Shown: positions 47,156 to 58,983, numbered from the stretch's first letter. The stretch: DNA of 64,000 bases from Sipunculus nudus (GCA_026874595.1 CM049314.1:67255300-67319299); one strand, 5' to 3'. Notes: generated by a model not told the origin, from the letters alone. Translations and numbers: made by a program.

Positions 47156-47820
47156 AGGTTTAGGCGCTTCCTCCTCTTAATAGATGTATTTAGAATGTAT
47201 ATTTAAATGCGTAATTCCGGTTTTTTTTTCGTTAATTACTGACCAAATCGCCACCAAACTCTCCTCAAACATGTCAAAAAACCTCAACGTACACTCCATT
47301 TGGAACCACACTAAAACCTGGAAGTCGGATGTAAAAATTCAGACACTTAAACAACACGTTAATAATAATGCTAGCTTATTAAACTCTGCTCTTGTATCAA
47401 TTATGGCCATTGGCAACGAGATATAGTGCAGGCTCATACGAGAAAAGAGACATTTATTTCGCATGTGAACCAAACAGATGACAGTTTGTCACATGATCAA
47501 TATGCTTGCATACCATTTTAAGGATCCCCATTAACTCTTAATCTCGTCAGATTATCTTTGATTTAAAGCACCGGGGTGTAGAAAACGTGTCAGGAAGAAA
47601 CGATTTTTGTGTCTTGATGTGTTATTGATAAACGAATTCTCGGCTTAGAACCTTCAGTACCCGCATAATGCACACCTTCCACAGAAACAAAGTCTGGAAA
47701 AGAAACGATGCGCAGTGTCATTGTGAACCATGGTTCTCTTAAATCTTAACATACAATTAAGGTACTTCATCCATGTGGCTCATATCAGACACATTATTTT
47801 TTTTTAATTTTGTGGCCATG

Positions 47821-47823
<3 letters not shown>
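47156..47823. other. No gene recognised
   Basis: The 80-codon frame at 47184-47426 has no motif. Nothing else is supportable. Confidence 0.6.

Positions 47824-47863
<40 letters not shown>
47824..47863. repeat. (AT)20 microsatellite
   Basis: Pure AT array followed by TG-rich sequence (47867-47884). Confidence 0.97.
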
Positions 47864-47866
<3 letters not shown>

Positions 47867-47894
47867 TGTGTGTGTCTGTGTGTGACAGACTATT

Positions 47895-48030
47895 ACTTCT
47901 AGCGGACTCGAGGTGGACTCCGTCTGAACTCTGAATTCTCGAGTCTTTACCTTGAATCCGAATACAAGTCCGGGTGTAGGACGCTCGAGTTCACGTCCGA
48001 GTTCCTAACAAAGTGGATACCAGTCCGCCA
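47895..48030 (+). repeat. Family F repeat, longest copy
   Basis: GCGGACTCGAGGTGGACTCC, TCTCGAGTC, ATCCGAATACAAGTCCGG, CGCTCGAGTTC and CGTCCGAGTTCC recur with a loose 6-bp beat. Confidence 0.6.
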
Positions 48031-48663
48031 TCACTGAATAAATCTATATCTAACAAGAAACGGTTTGATCAAATTTCAAAATGGCTTACACCGTACATTA
48101 TATTTTTGACAAAGAATGTAAAAATAAGTTTTTCGTATTACCGGAATCGTAGGCTTTTGTTGTCAAAATAAATTTCAACTTTCTATGCCGATGAAAATTT
48201 ATTGTGATTGTTTTTTCCAATTGGACACTCTTTTTGATAACGTGCTTGATTTTAATATGTTTTAATGATAAAAACCTTAAGGAGTGGTTTAAACATGCAA
48301 GTACATACATTCGTGTGCATGGTGACGTTTTAAATATCAAACGCGTTTTGTACAATGCGGCCGGAACATTAGCAGCAGTTTTTACGTATATGTATATATA
48401 TGTATGACTTCTGTGAAGTTTGATATATATCTATGAGAAGTAAAATACCGCATTTGTATGGTTATAACATCTATGTATCTGTTTCCTGCATTTAAATGCG
48501 TTTAGCTCACGGCACTAAGGATGAGAAAAAGAAATAGCATACTATTGGTATTAGAGGGAACTATCGTGGCTAGCTAAACACCATCATGTATTTCAGTCAA
48601 ATTTTGATTGAAATCAAACAATCAAGCTAAGAATTTTTAAAGCCAAATATTTGCTCATTTTTA
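48031..48663. other. No gene recognised
   Basis: Overlapping motif-free frames on both strands at 48098-48407. Confidence 0.6.
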
Positions 48664-48970
48664 TCGAGTCAAGAAAAGTTACTATGACGCCTCTGTGATC
48701 GATGTATGAGCATGATTTTCTACAATCTTTTAATAAAGTTAATAATGCGCCAATGTTGACAAACAGATAAGCCATGTGACTTAAGGTCGTCGGCGTCATA
48801 TGAGAGGAATTTGTTTGCTAAAAGCCCTTTACAAAACTCTGATTTGTCTCACTTGCCGCCAGATATCCTTATTTAAAGAATGCGTTTTGATTATTTTGAT
48901 TATGTTACAAACGTGGATATAATCACAAGAAACAGCCTGTGAAAAGGGATCGGCGTTTTCTGCTCCATTT
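48664..48970 (+). repeat. Dispersed repeat family B, most complete copy
   Basis: GTCAAGAAAAGTTACTATGA, CGCCTCTGTGATCGATGTAT, CAATGTTGACAAAC, CATGTGACTTAAGG, GCAAAACTCTG-type block, CACTTGCCGCCAGATATCC, then GATCGGCGTTTTCTGCTCC. It ends where the MITE at 49002 begins, so the MITE may have inserted at or cut its 3' edge. Confidence 0.8.
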
Positions 48971-49001
48971 TTATAAAAAAAAGGGTTCAATGATTTATCA
49001 T

Positions 49002-49399
49002 TAGCTGTGCGTAGGTTCTTGTACACGAGCTTTCGGGTGCTCGGCCCCATTCCTCAGGTGTAAATGGACCTGTTCCTCAGGTAGCTGTTCTCAGTATGGT
49101 TCAGCTGACGAGGATTATGGCAAAGCTTGTCGGGTCTATTGTTAATTTCTGTCGGTGCTGGCTGAATTAGGGGATTGGTGGATTAGGGATCATGATTTCC
49201 AGGTAGCAGGTGTCCAGTGAAGTGGTTACTTATCCTTAAAAGCAAGGGAGTTTTTAATTGCTTTGTTGTGTATTGGTGTAAAAATCAAAATGTATGTACA
49301 TAGTCTAAAATAGTTGAGTCCTGAGGAACAGCTCCATTTACACCTGAGGAAGGGGGCCGAGCACCCGAAAGCTTGTGTACAAGAACCCACACACAGCTA
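49002..49399. mobile_element. 398-bp MITE with 79-bp terminal inverted repeats
   Basis: Arms 49002-49080 and 49321-49399 are each 79 bp and pair with about five differences. Both contain GTTCTTGTACAC, GCTTTCGGGTGCTCGGCC and TCCTCAGGTGTAAATGGA. The 240-bp interior has no frame. No clear target duplication was found, so the termini may have a few extra or missing bases. Confidence 0.85.
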
Positions 49400-49764
49400 G
49401 TCTTTTTCAAAAGGTGTCAACCATTTACATTACTTATTGTAAGTAACAGACTAGCACGGCATTTCACAACTTTACATGGTTTATCACTAATTTATAGAGT
49501 TCAGATAGACGAATGGGCGCCTTTAAAAACATAGATGGGAGGTTTCTGAACGTGCATGGACAGCAACTTGTAAAATCTAAAAGGATCAACGCCGGTTAGA
49601 AACGTGAGAACACTGGCAAAACGTACAAAATGATGTTGCTGTAACATGAAAATTAAATGCTACAACAAAGTGTACGTACGTTTTATATTGTGATAAATTT
49701 AACCTGACACATCACTTATTCGCTCTGTCGTAGTACGATATGGCACACGCGGGGAAAACATGCA

Positions 49765-50075
49765 AGAAAGCCCGTCACATTGGGTTTATAGCTAGCGTAT
49801 CGTGCCATTATTTAACACAGTTGTTATAGGGGTTGGGTTATTGCCTTTTAATGAGAATCAGCCTGCTTTAGGAAATGTATGAGCCATTTGAAATGGGTTT
49901 TGGCGTTTTGATTGCGTGGGAAAATCATATGCCGCATATCGTACATCAAACTGACATGAAGGGTTACCGATCAATGGCGGCAGTTAAAGCAATGCCTATC
50001 ACATTTTCTGGCTGCCTGGTAACTGGTCACATAAAGGTGAGAATTTGTTAGTGGCTTCGATGTGATACCCATAAA
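49765..50075 (+). repeat. Dispersed repeat family H, copy 1
   Basis: Collinear with 54580-54890: CCCGTCACATT, CTTTTAATG, TGGCGTTTTGATTGCG, GGCAGT, TATCACATTT-type block and GAGAATTTGTTAGTGG. Class unknown. Confidence 0.65.
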
Positions 50076-50799
50076 ATGTAATACATGGCACTCTGATATT
50101 TAGACTGAAGCTGGATTACGCTTCTCATAAGATCAGTGTCCTCTCCGCCTGGGGGGAGGCGTCAGGGGCGTAGATGGTGGGGTGGGGTGGGGGGGGGGAT
50201 GCATATCCAACAGAATTATGGCAATACATGCCAGTTAATAGTAATAATATTTATAACGAACGTTTTGAGGTATTAGAAGTAACAACTGTCTCGCGTCGTT
50301 CAGCATTCATGGATGGTTAATTCGTTATTCAGAGTTTCTCCACAGGTTTCCGTATATTTTGTATCTGCAATAGAGCTACGCTCATAATATTCAATTACAG
50401 TCTGACCGTAATTACTATTATCGTTAAGTATCAAATTTAATATGCAGACTAAAACCTCTATAGCTCTATAGCTATATGATAATCTATTAATTATATAATT
50501 TAATATGTTCAATTATTCTACAAATAACCCATTTTCAAAATGTATAATGCTCTCGGCCAAAAGCACGGTGAACCAGCAAAAAGTAAACCATTTTTAAAAA
50601 TTAAATTTACGGTATCTTCAAAATCTATACACCATTCTTTTTCTAAGGCTCTGTAGTTTGTTGATTGATTCGGGAAAAGTCTTACATATGTCTTTTTTGT
50701 TGTGTGACACGGGCGTAACTCGTGTTATGGCTGCATCGCCTGGTCGGGTGTTGCCCTTTCAGTTTAATCTGTACTGGTTGAACTCTCGTTGTCATGCTA
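50076..50799. other. No gene recognised; G-rich tract
   Basis: A GGGGTGGGG-type run lies at 50175-50198. From about 50700 the sequence may be 5' flank of the gag fragment, but nothing proves it. Confidence 0.5.
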
Positions 50800-50809
50800 G
50801 CCTGGGGCT

Positions 50810-51540
50810 TTGTCGCCTGGCAGAGCCGGGGTGAGCTCACGTGTGAAACCTAATATGTTGAGAGAGCGATGTTTTCTAGTTGATTCCTGTAACGCGTGTT
50901 TACTGTGTATTATCTTAGACGCTTTAGAATGTTCGAGCAATGGAAGGTTCTTTGAGAAGGTAGCTGACAATTTAAAATGGCCTAAGGAAAATTGGACTAT
51001 GCTGTTACAAAGTGTATTGACTGGCTAGGCCAGAGAAATTTATACAGAGCTTTCAGTAGAAGTTGCTGCAGACTATGACCTGGTATAACGGTTAATCCTA
51101 AAAGGTTATGTGTTAGTTACAGAGGCTTACCTCCAGAAATTCAGAAATTGGGAAAAGCGCAAAAATCCGACTTGCGTCGAATTGCTAGGAAAAAAAAGCA
51201 GTAATTTGATTGCTGGTGTAGTTCTAAAAATGTAATGAAAGATTATGACAATTTGCGCCAGTTAATTTTGCTTGAAGGATTTAAGCGCTGCATTTACGCA
51301 GATTTTAAAACTTTTCTTGATGAGAAAAGTCCTGAAACACTTGACATTGCTGCTTAATTAGCTGATGATTATTCATTAACACACAAAATGTCCTTTACTG
51401 GGTAATCGAACCAGTCATGCACAAACAAGAATGTAAATCAGTATGGTCAAAAGAAGTTTAAAGCGCAGTCACCCAGTACTAGTAGTCCTGATAGTTCAGC
51501 AAAGTCCATTGCTACACCTCAGTCCACGTCCACTGTGTGA
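50810..51540 (+). pseudogene. Decayed LTR-retrotransposon gag-like fragment
   Basis: Translation shows blocks typical, from memory, of Gypsy-class gag proteins in animals: FFEKVADNLKWPKENW near 50950, EAYLQKFRNWEKRKN near 51118, then FKRCIYADFKTFLDEK and LADDYSLTH to about 51390. The last block usually lies shortly before a zinc knuckle. The frame is broken by stops at 51026, 51086, 51202, 51355 and 51403 and by a shift at the A8 run 51190-51197. No zinc knuckle, protease, reverse transcriptase or LTR was found nearby. It is a dead partial copy. The assignment rests on motif memory, not a search. Confidence 0.65.
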
Positions 51541-51545
51541 ATCCA

Positions 51546-53083
51546 ACCAAGGCCAGTCATAGAAAAGATATAACTTACGGAACTTGTAACATTTTAGCAT
51601 CATTTTTTTTTGCGGAAAATTAGGAAAATTTGTCAGGTAAATGTCTCCAAATTTACAAAACTTTTGCAGATACATGGCTTAGAATTTTGCATATTTGCTA
51701 ATGGGAAAATTTAAAGTATCAACATGAAGTATGAGCAAATCAGAGATGGTCATTCAGGAGGTATTTGTTGATTTCACATGGAATGACAAAAAAAAGAAAA
51801 TCATTTTTACAGATTTGATACCCATTTTTTAAGAAGAAAACATAGTATCATCAAAATGATCATTTTCCCTGTAGTATAGTAAAACTTGAGCACATCAGAA
51901 TGAAAGAAACTTTATTTTATCAAATGTTTGGCTCGGGATGATTTTCATCATATACTGTGGCCGTAAAGGGCAGGCATTGACATTTATGGAAATTGCTGAG
52001 AAAATATGTGTCCTGGCTTAGGAAATATAGTGGATTAAACTGCTGCATGTACTTGACAATAAAAATACACTTATAGTGTTTTCTTTGTAATTCCTGGCCA
52101 TTGCGGCTAATTGGGAGTTTTAAAGTCACTCCTGTAAGTTTCTATTTCTTTTAGGCAAGTTCTGCCCCCTGAAGAAAAACAACTGAATCTAAAGGCAGAG
52201 TATCAGCATAAGAAGTAAACCATGCTTCCGAAAGTTTGCCTTTAACACGGACGTTTTAAGCAATCTTGAATCTTCAGCCCCATGTTATATACATACTGTA
52301 TCACTGACTAACTTCGTTTCAACTTCGCGAACAGAAGCGAGAGGAGAAGCCAAACCTTGGGGAATTTCTTAGACCAGATGACAAGAAACTTCTGCGACAT
52401 CTAGCAATTAATGCGTTATACTACAGCACCGTATAAGAGAATAAGAACTGAACAAGTGCGTTTCTCTCCTGCGTCTTACCTGATTCCGCCATATGATCAT
52501 TATCATATGGTATAATATGAAATGACTCGAATGATGAAATAAATATATCTATACAGTTTACTTCTGAAAACCCATTGGGATTTATTTCATTATTTAAAAC
52601 CCTTAAGTCAAGCTTTGCAAACAGAGTTTGCTTAGCATTTCATTTTCTGCATAGCTGCAGGCTGATAAGGAATATAATTTTGATAATTTTAATTTTACCT
52701 CGTTTATTATCTATTATCGTTCTTGATATAATGATTATTTTTCGAGTTTTTTATCATTTATCTGTTTATTGGTTTATTGGTGTCATTGAACAATATCACT
52801 TCTTCTGGACTGAAATACTTACAGGAATAAATGATACTAGTTCTATTCTAAATCATGTAGCAGAGATACCTGATCTTATGATCATCGATTCTCATGGTTA
52901 TAATTTAAAAAAAAAATTCTTAAATAATATGCAGGAAAATTTGTTTATTGTAAAATGTAGAGTGATAGACTGAGAGTTATAAATATGCACGAAGTAATCA
53001 TTCTACAATGTACACTCTTGGTTTTTTTTATCACTATATATTATACAATGAACCTCTCGTGCACACAAATAACCACACACTTA

Positions 53084-53085
<2 letters not shown>
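51546..53085. other. No gene recognised
   Basis: The 132-codon plus-strand frame at 52575-52973 is the longest not explained by a repeat. Its middle is rich in Ile and Leu from AT-rich DNA and it has no family motif, start context or partner exon that I can support. Confidence 0.5.
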
Positions 53086-53123
<38 letters not shown>

Positions 53124-53136
53124 TATATACGAACAT

Positions 53137-53194
<58 letters not shown>

Positions 53195-53202
53195 AGAGAG
53201 AG
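53086..53202. repeat. Compound (AT)n with (AG)n end
   Basis: AT array with AAAT and ACGAACAT/ACAT interruptions (53120-53145), closing in AAAGAGAGAGAGA. Confidence 0.95.
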
Positions 53203-53261
53203 ATGACCACCCCCTTCCCCGGTTCTGAAGACCTGTCTACGCCACTAGGAGGCGTTTACCA

Positions 53262-53480
53262 GGGGCGGATACAGGAATTAAGAATATGGGGAGCTCACCT
53301 TGCAAAGCCACGAAGCGTCGAGGGATTGGAAGGGGTTACCCTCCTTCAAGGTGTAGGCATTTTTTGAATATTTTAGTTGTAATCCTTGCAATTCGGGGTA
53401 GCTTAAATGCATTATATTTTTATTGAGGTCGTAAAAAGTGGGGACGCACGCCCTTTGCGCCCCCCCCCCCCCTCCATTTT
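53262..53480 (+). repeat. Possible family D-related repeat with C13 run
   Basis: Opens CCAGGGGCGGATACAGGAAT, like the family D terminus, and contains a C13 run (53460-53472). Interior blocks GGGGTAGCTTAAATGCAT and GGGTAGTTTAAAATGCAT (53395 and 53511) suggest its own internal duplication. It is not collinear with the other family D copies. Confidence 0.4.
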
Positions 53481-54579
53481 GAAACTTTAGGCTGCAATGA
53501 CGTAATCTTGGGTAGTTTAAAATGCATGATGAAGGGAGATGCGGCTCTATTTTTTGGCATTAAGTGCAAAAAATGGATTTTGAAGAATTTCTTCATTTAA
53601 GGATAACTTTCGCGGAATGATAAAATAAATTTTAAAGTAATATGAATTACCATGATATATTAAAGGTTCAAATGATTTTATATCTTTGAGCAATAAGGAA
53701 GTTTCTTCGTCCCATTCATTGGTATTCGGGACGTCTTTAGTGTGCAGCTGGCCCGTGATCAGAGAAGTAAAATAGGACACTGTGCAAAACACCGGAGCAT
53801 CTTTTATCATGCAATCTTTTATTGCAGAGTGTTCAATTGCGCATCTTAAGCTGAAAATATTACAATAAAAATCTTGCATTATCAAGAAAACTTATTGACA
53901 TGTGTCAGGATATATATATTGGGAGAACAAAATAAGCGCTCAATCCTTCACTCCAAAAGTAAAATATAAACAATAAGGATCTAAAATAAAAATATGGAAC
54001 CAGAAGTGACGGCATGACGTCCCCTAATCTGTACCGGTGTCTCAAGGAATGAGGAGCTAAAAATTAGTTGCACGAATAGGTCTTCCTTGTCCTTAACATC
54101 CGTAGGTAAAGACAAAGACGTAAAGGTAAAGAAAAAGAGTGATGCCTATTAGAAAGACTAATTTGTTTGTTAATAAACAAGTAAGTCTGTCTAAAAGGCG
54201 TCACTCATATATATGCACTTCTTGGCCAGTGTATTTGCTGTACCGCCCCCCCCCCCCCCCCCCGCACCCCGCTTCCATAAATCTTGGCTACACCACTGGA
54301 ACAGAGCAAATTTAAAAATGTATATTATTTTAAAAACCGTGTATACTCACGAAGATCATGTCTTAAAAAAGACACACATCGGACGACTAAAACATGCACT
54401 CGCTCCATAGGTGCTTGGCAATAAATCAATGATGGCTCAGGAACGTGAAAGGCATGTTGTCTGTTATATCATGCACGCTTTATGGACCTTTTAAACGCTG
54501 TGATGTTTATTAAGGTCGATGCATCGTTAGAACCTATAAATTCCGCCGTGGTACACCCTCATACAGAACTACACATAAA
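53481..54579. other. No gene recognised; C18 run
   Basis: A run of 18 C lies at 54246-54263. The 112-codon minus-strand frame at 53547-53885 has no recognisable motif. Confidence 0.5.
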
Positions 54580-54890
54580 AATCCCGTCACATTTTGTTAA
54601 CGACTGAACAATGACCACATGACATAGCACAGCTGACCTTCAATTTTAGTTATTGTCTTTTAATGCAAGCTGGGCCCCTTGGGACAAAATGTATTGGCAA
54701 TCTGAAATAGAGTCTGGCGTTTTGATTGCGGCAAAGTAGGTCCTTAGAAAGGGCGGTAAATCAAATCGCCTTCAGAGGTCAGCAACCTGTCTTTCGGCAG
54801 TGAAAGTAATACTTGTCACTTTGCCAGCACCGTGATTACAGTTCTACCATAGGTTAGAATTTGTTGGTGGTTTTGGCAGTAAACATTTCG
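54580..54890 (+). repeat. Dispersed repeat family H, copy 2
   Basis: Partner of 49765-50075, sharing CCCGTCACATT, GTCTTTTAATG, CTGGCGTTTTGATTGCGG, GGCAGTGAAAG, TGTCACTTTGCCAG and TAGAATTTGTTGGTGG. Confidence 0.65.
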
Positions 54891-56304
54891 CTCGCAAATA
54901 TGCCAGCCATCTATATGATCCTCGAGTGTCTTTTATTTTAGTCTGTCTTCAGCTGTCAGTGCGACTAACTCAAACCCGGGTCAACTAGCAGGAAAATCAT
55001 GAATTATGACATGAATATAATCGCTGGTCGCACAGGCTACTTGAAAAATGAAAGCGATTACAGTGGCGGATCCATTAGTTTTGGATGGGTTGGAAGTACC
55101 GTTTACATCGAAGAAGGGGATGCATTGATTAAGAAAGTGTATTAACCTTTAAAATTCGAGGAAAACACTTTCATCTAGAAATGTGTATTCTTAGAACTGC
55201 AAGCCTCCTTATTTGGCCCATATCAACATATCCGTGCATGAGTTACTTACATTTGTGAATATTTCTTCATGACATTACTGAATCCGGATTATGTGCCGGA
55301 TCATTTGCTTTATATGTATCATATCATGTACAGTATCGTGCGATCAGTGTCGGATTACCTCGTACATTTGTATAATACACCGGTATATTCTTTTTATGTA
55401 TCGTGAATTGAAGAGCAGCCAGAACCTCGAAATATGAGGAGGTTTATGCGCTAAGGGGATAGAGAATTTATATATTTTTTTTCCAAAATTATAATCTAAC
55501 GTTTATGTAATGCTGAACCTGAATATTTGATGTGCTCAATTCACGTTTGATAGCGGTTAATAGAATGAATGAAATGTATTTACAGTTTAAATTCATTGAA
55601 CTTTTTACGGAAAAATATGCACCAAAACTGTTTTTGAAGATTAAACTTCTGTTTATTTTTTTAATTCTAGCAAAATATCGGGCACCTGATACCAGCTGAT
55701 CACGTGACAAAGTAATTCATCTGATTGGTTGAGCATAAATGAACATGTTTATCTGTGCCCTGAAGTGACTATATCGAGTCAACAATTAAAAAAAAAAAAC
55801 GTTCTGGAAGTTCTCATTCTATTCACCACACAAATACCAACAGGTAGTTCTGACGCAAGCCAAACAGCTTCTAGCCAAAGTCAAAAAGTTTGAAAAAAAA
55901 ATAATCTGATAATGTGCTCTCGGGGTGCAGGGGCATGTAGGCGTGACATCATAATATAATAAATCAAATCATCAGTTGATAGCCCATTATACAAGGGGGG
56001 TGACAGGTTGTGAGAGTAAAACAAAATATGAAATTCTGCAATTAATCACGATACTAGAAAGGTCACCTTTACCAAAAATGCTTTGTTTTGACTGAACAGA
56101 TTTAAAATGAAAACCATATGTAATGTTTCAGAATCCTCATACGAATTCTGATTAAGTCATATCTGTCTCGGCAATGCTGTCAATATAAGAAAAATCAATG
56201 ATTACATGAAAAATATGTAAAAAAAAAACTTTTACCATAACTCGACCCGAAACAGTAATCTTGTTCTCTTAGCCTAAATAAATCATGTGGCTTAAGCGTT
56301 TTGT
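54891..56304. other. No gene recognised
   Basis: A lone CAGTGGCGGATCC (55061-55073) matches the family D left end. The rest is AT-rich with motif-free frames. Confidence 0.55.
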
Positions 56305-56525
56305 CAGGCAGCAGTTGGTTGAAGCCTTTAGCCCATTCGCAAAGGTCCATGTTTGTCACGTTGTGATAATTCTAGTTTTCCTGGGGACAGGTTTTACAAT
56401 AGCGTTTCGTCAGATAGCTGCGACATCACTTAGTACAGCCTTTTTAGCGCACTGGTAAAAACTCCGTTTTCGTCACGTAGTGGTATTTCTTGTTTTCCGG
56501 GTGGTAGGTTTTGTTACGGTTAATC
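56305..56525 (+). repeat. Diverged ~120-bp tandem duplication
   Basis: GCCTTTAGCCCATTCG ... GTCACGTTGTGATAATTCT ... GTTTTCCTGGGGACAGGTTT is repeated as GCCTTTTTAGCGCACTGG ... GTCACGTAGTGGTATTTCT ... GTTTTCCGGGTGGTAGGTTT about 120 bp on. Confidence 0.65.
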
Positions 56526-58020
56526 ATTCAGATTCCTATCTTGTATTGATTCCGCTCACGATTTGTTTGTTCCTGCATTCCGGGTTTTCTATGACAAGTG
56601 CTTTAGCTTAGTTATACAGTTTACCTGTGCATGACGTGACATGCCAGTTTGAACCATCTGTGCGCTCAGTTCTAGTTCTGGCAACAATATTAAAAACTGT
56701 TATTTTTGCCATGGGATACATGATACCAGTTACACTATAAAATACCTTGAATACGTGAACGCAGAATTCAGCATCATTTCAAGTAAACAAGCATGAATTA
56801 CATTATGCCATGACACGTAACTGAAAACAATTTATTAGTCACAAGTTTTACAACAATTGAGTAAAGGCCCAATTTAAATAAATAAACCAAATCTATCACA
56901 ATTTAACATTTATTTTTATATTCAATGCATTTTGCAAGCCAAGCCCCTGTCTCCTTCCTATTTATTTTCCATATTTGACTTTAGGATCAGGTCTGTGTTA
57001 GCGTTACTCGCTGAATGTTATCTAAACCTCGATGTGGTCAAAACATGTGGTTCCAGGGAGCTGAGCTAAAAGTTCACTAATAGAAATTAAGTAATACATT
57101 TTGTTTCCAGACAAAAATTTGTTTCCGAAATCGCCATGTAAGTTAGGAAACCCAGTGATGCAACCCGAAACATAAATTGTTTAACATATTCTGTTGCATG
57201 CAATAAATCCACCATTATTAAATTCCACCATTCGATTTGAATGCTTGAGTAACGTGTTAACGAGAATGTTGAAACAAATATGTTCCGTTTCACATATTAC
57301 GACTTTTGTTTCAAAGCTCATAATACTAAAATCCTTCAGCAAGCCATATACTTTAAATATTTCTTATATTACAGCTGACGTGTTTTCATAGTGAAACTCC
57401 TTACATTGTGATAACATTGTGAAATCAACAATTCGAAGCTGCAGGTGCTGCCTTAATTACGTCACCCGATCCAGGTGGTGTTCTTAAAAATCGACAAAGT
57501 GACCTCAGTGACCCATATCAGGCTACAGACAGCTGGTCTTTTGGCTGTTACACCTCAGTAATCTTGAGACGAGAGGCGATGTCTCTGTTTTGTAACTTGA
57601 GACTGTGGAGATGTCTAGTTACTATCATGGCATGCCAAATTACCACCTCGAAAGGTCAGTGCATCAAACCAGCAAATAACGTCTCGCCTGAAACATATTA
57701 GCTTCCAGTGCAGTTTGCAGGGACCATTTTAAAATTACAATTTCATTTTACGCAAAGGTCCGACCGATGACGTCAGCGAGATTCCGACATTTTGTAGATA
57801 CAGAGCTCAAGTTTCCAGATAAACTTTACAACGCTGAGTTTTATTATTTTAATTGCGACGTGTTTTTTTTTTTTGTTAACAAGTAATTATAAATTATTCT
57901 TAGAACAATCCTTACATTAAAATACACTAAATCAATACAATTATACAGTACAACAATAATAAAATGTACATCCCCAGAGTGTCCGGATCCTAGGTTTGAT
58001 TTCTGGATACCACCACTATC
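56526..58020. other. No gene recognised
   Basis: No supportable gene or repeat. A T12 run lies near 57862. Confidence 0.6.
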
Positions 58021-58610
58021 ACAGCTCAACAAGATTCCTTTACATAAATAATCCAGATGAACAGTTCATGTAAATCATCTCAGAGAACTGTTCGATTTAA
58101 TCTCTGAAACAATCTGTTGCGATCCAAAAGTGAAGTTCCGATAATAATCTCAAAGGCGAACTGAAGACAATACGTATATAAAGTCTGTATAAAACCCGTA
58201 GAATATCTGTAAGTTCTACAATTATCGGAAAGGTCCCAAAACTACTGACGAGAGAGTCATGTCCGCATGTATTTTTCTCTCTGCCGACTCAAAACACAGC
58301 CCCTGTGTATAGCTTTTTCACCTGAAGCCCAGAACCTTCCACTCTGGAACCCTGTAGTCTACAATAATACACGTGCCCATAGCGCTTGAACGGACCTGTA
58401 GCTTCTAGACTACAATGAGCCCGCTGTGTCTCTACACGCCAGGGCTCAGCCAGTGCGGTTCCCATAGCAGCCCACAGGGTTTGCGCTTAACACGAATCAG
58501 AATGCCTAGCACATGCCAAGTTATGTAATATCCCACGCATAACAAACAGATACATGTAACAGCGGTAGCACATAAAAACACCTTTACTATAACATATCCT
58601 TCCTTTCGGC
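58021..58610 (-). mobile_element. Weak candidate solo LTR
   Basis: On the minus strand the block could open TGTTATAGT (near 58623 or 58592) and reach a TGGTATCCAGAAATC string near 57994-58010 that resembles a primer-binding region. A TATATAAAG-like sequence lies inside (near 58170-58180 on the plus strand). It is more GC-balanced than its flanks. No second LTR, no clear CA end and no target duplication were found. Confidence 0.2.
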
Positions 58611-58731
58611 TACAACTATAACACGGTACCTCAAAATACCTCTCAGTTGTGTATGAGTTTATTCTTTAGGCGAAAGAGATCTGAGAGCATAATCCGCGTG
58701 AGAAATAAAAGACAGGATTTTTGTTGTTGAT

Positions 58732-58751
58732 GGGGGGGGGGGGGGGGGGGG
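58732..58751. repeat. G20 homopolymer
   Basis: Uninterrupted run of 20 G. Length is likely to be inexact. Confidence 0.9.
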
Positions 58752-58969
58752 CGCTCAAATAAGGGAAGGCATCAATCAGAATTTCCTAGTGCCTGAACAA
58801 TCTTACGTTAAAAACGAATTGTATTAATAACTAGGAAAATACAGGATAATATTGTATCTTTGTTTTTTTTACAAATTGTCATTATACTTATATAATTATA
58901 GTTTAGATTGAATGATCAGCTGCTATGTTCTGCCTTTTGCCTAATTTTTTTTTATAAAAGAAATCTCCG

Positions 58970-58983
58970 CCCCCCCCCCCCCC
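58970..58983. repeat. C14 homopolymer
   Basis: Run of 14 C, 219 bases after the G20 run and complementary to it. Confidence 0.9.

Noticed and set aside
52575-52973. 132-codon plus-strand frame with a hydrophobic middle
   Set aside because: The hydrophobicity comes from Ile/Leu codons in AT-rich DNA. There is no motif, no supported exon structure and no repeat partner.
53547-53885. 112-codon minus-strand frame
   Set aside because: No motif or context supports coding.
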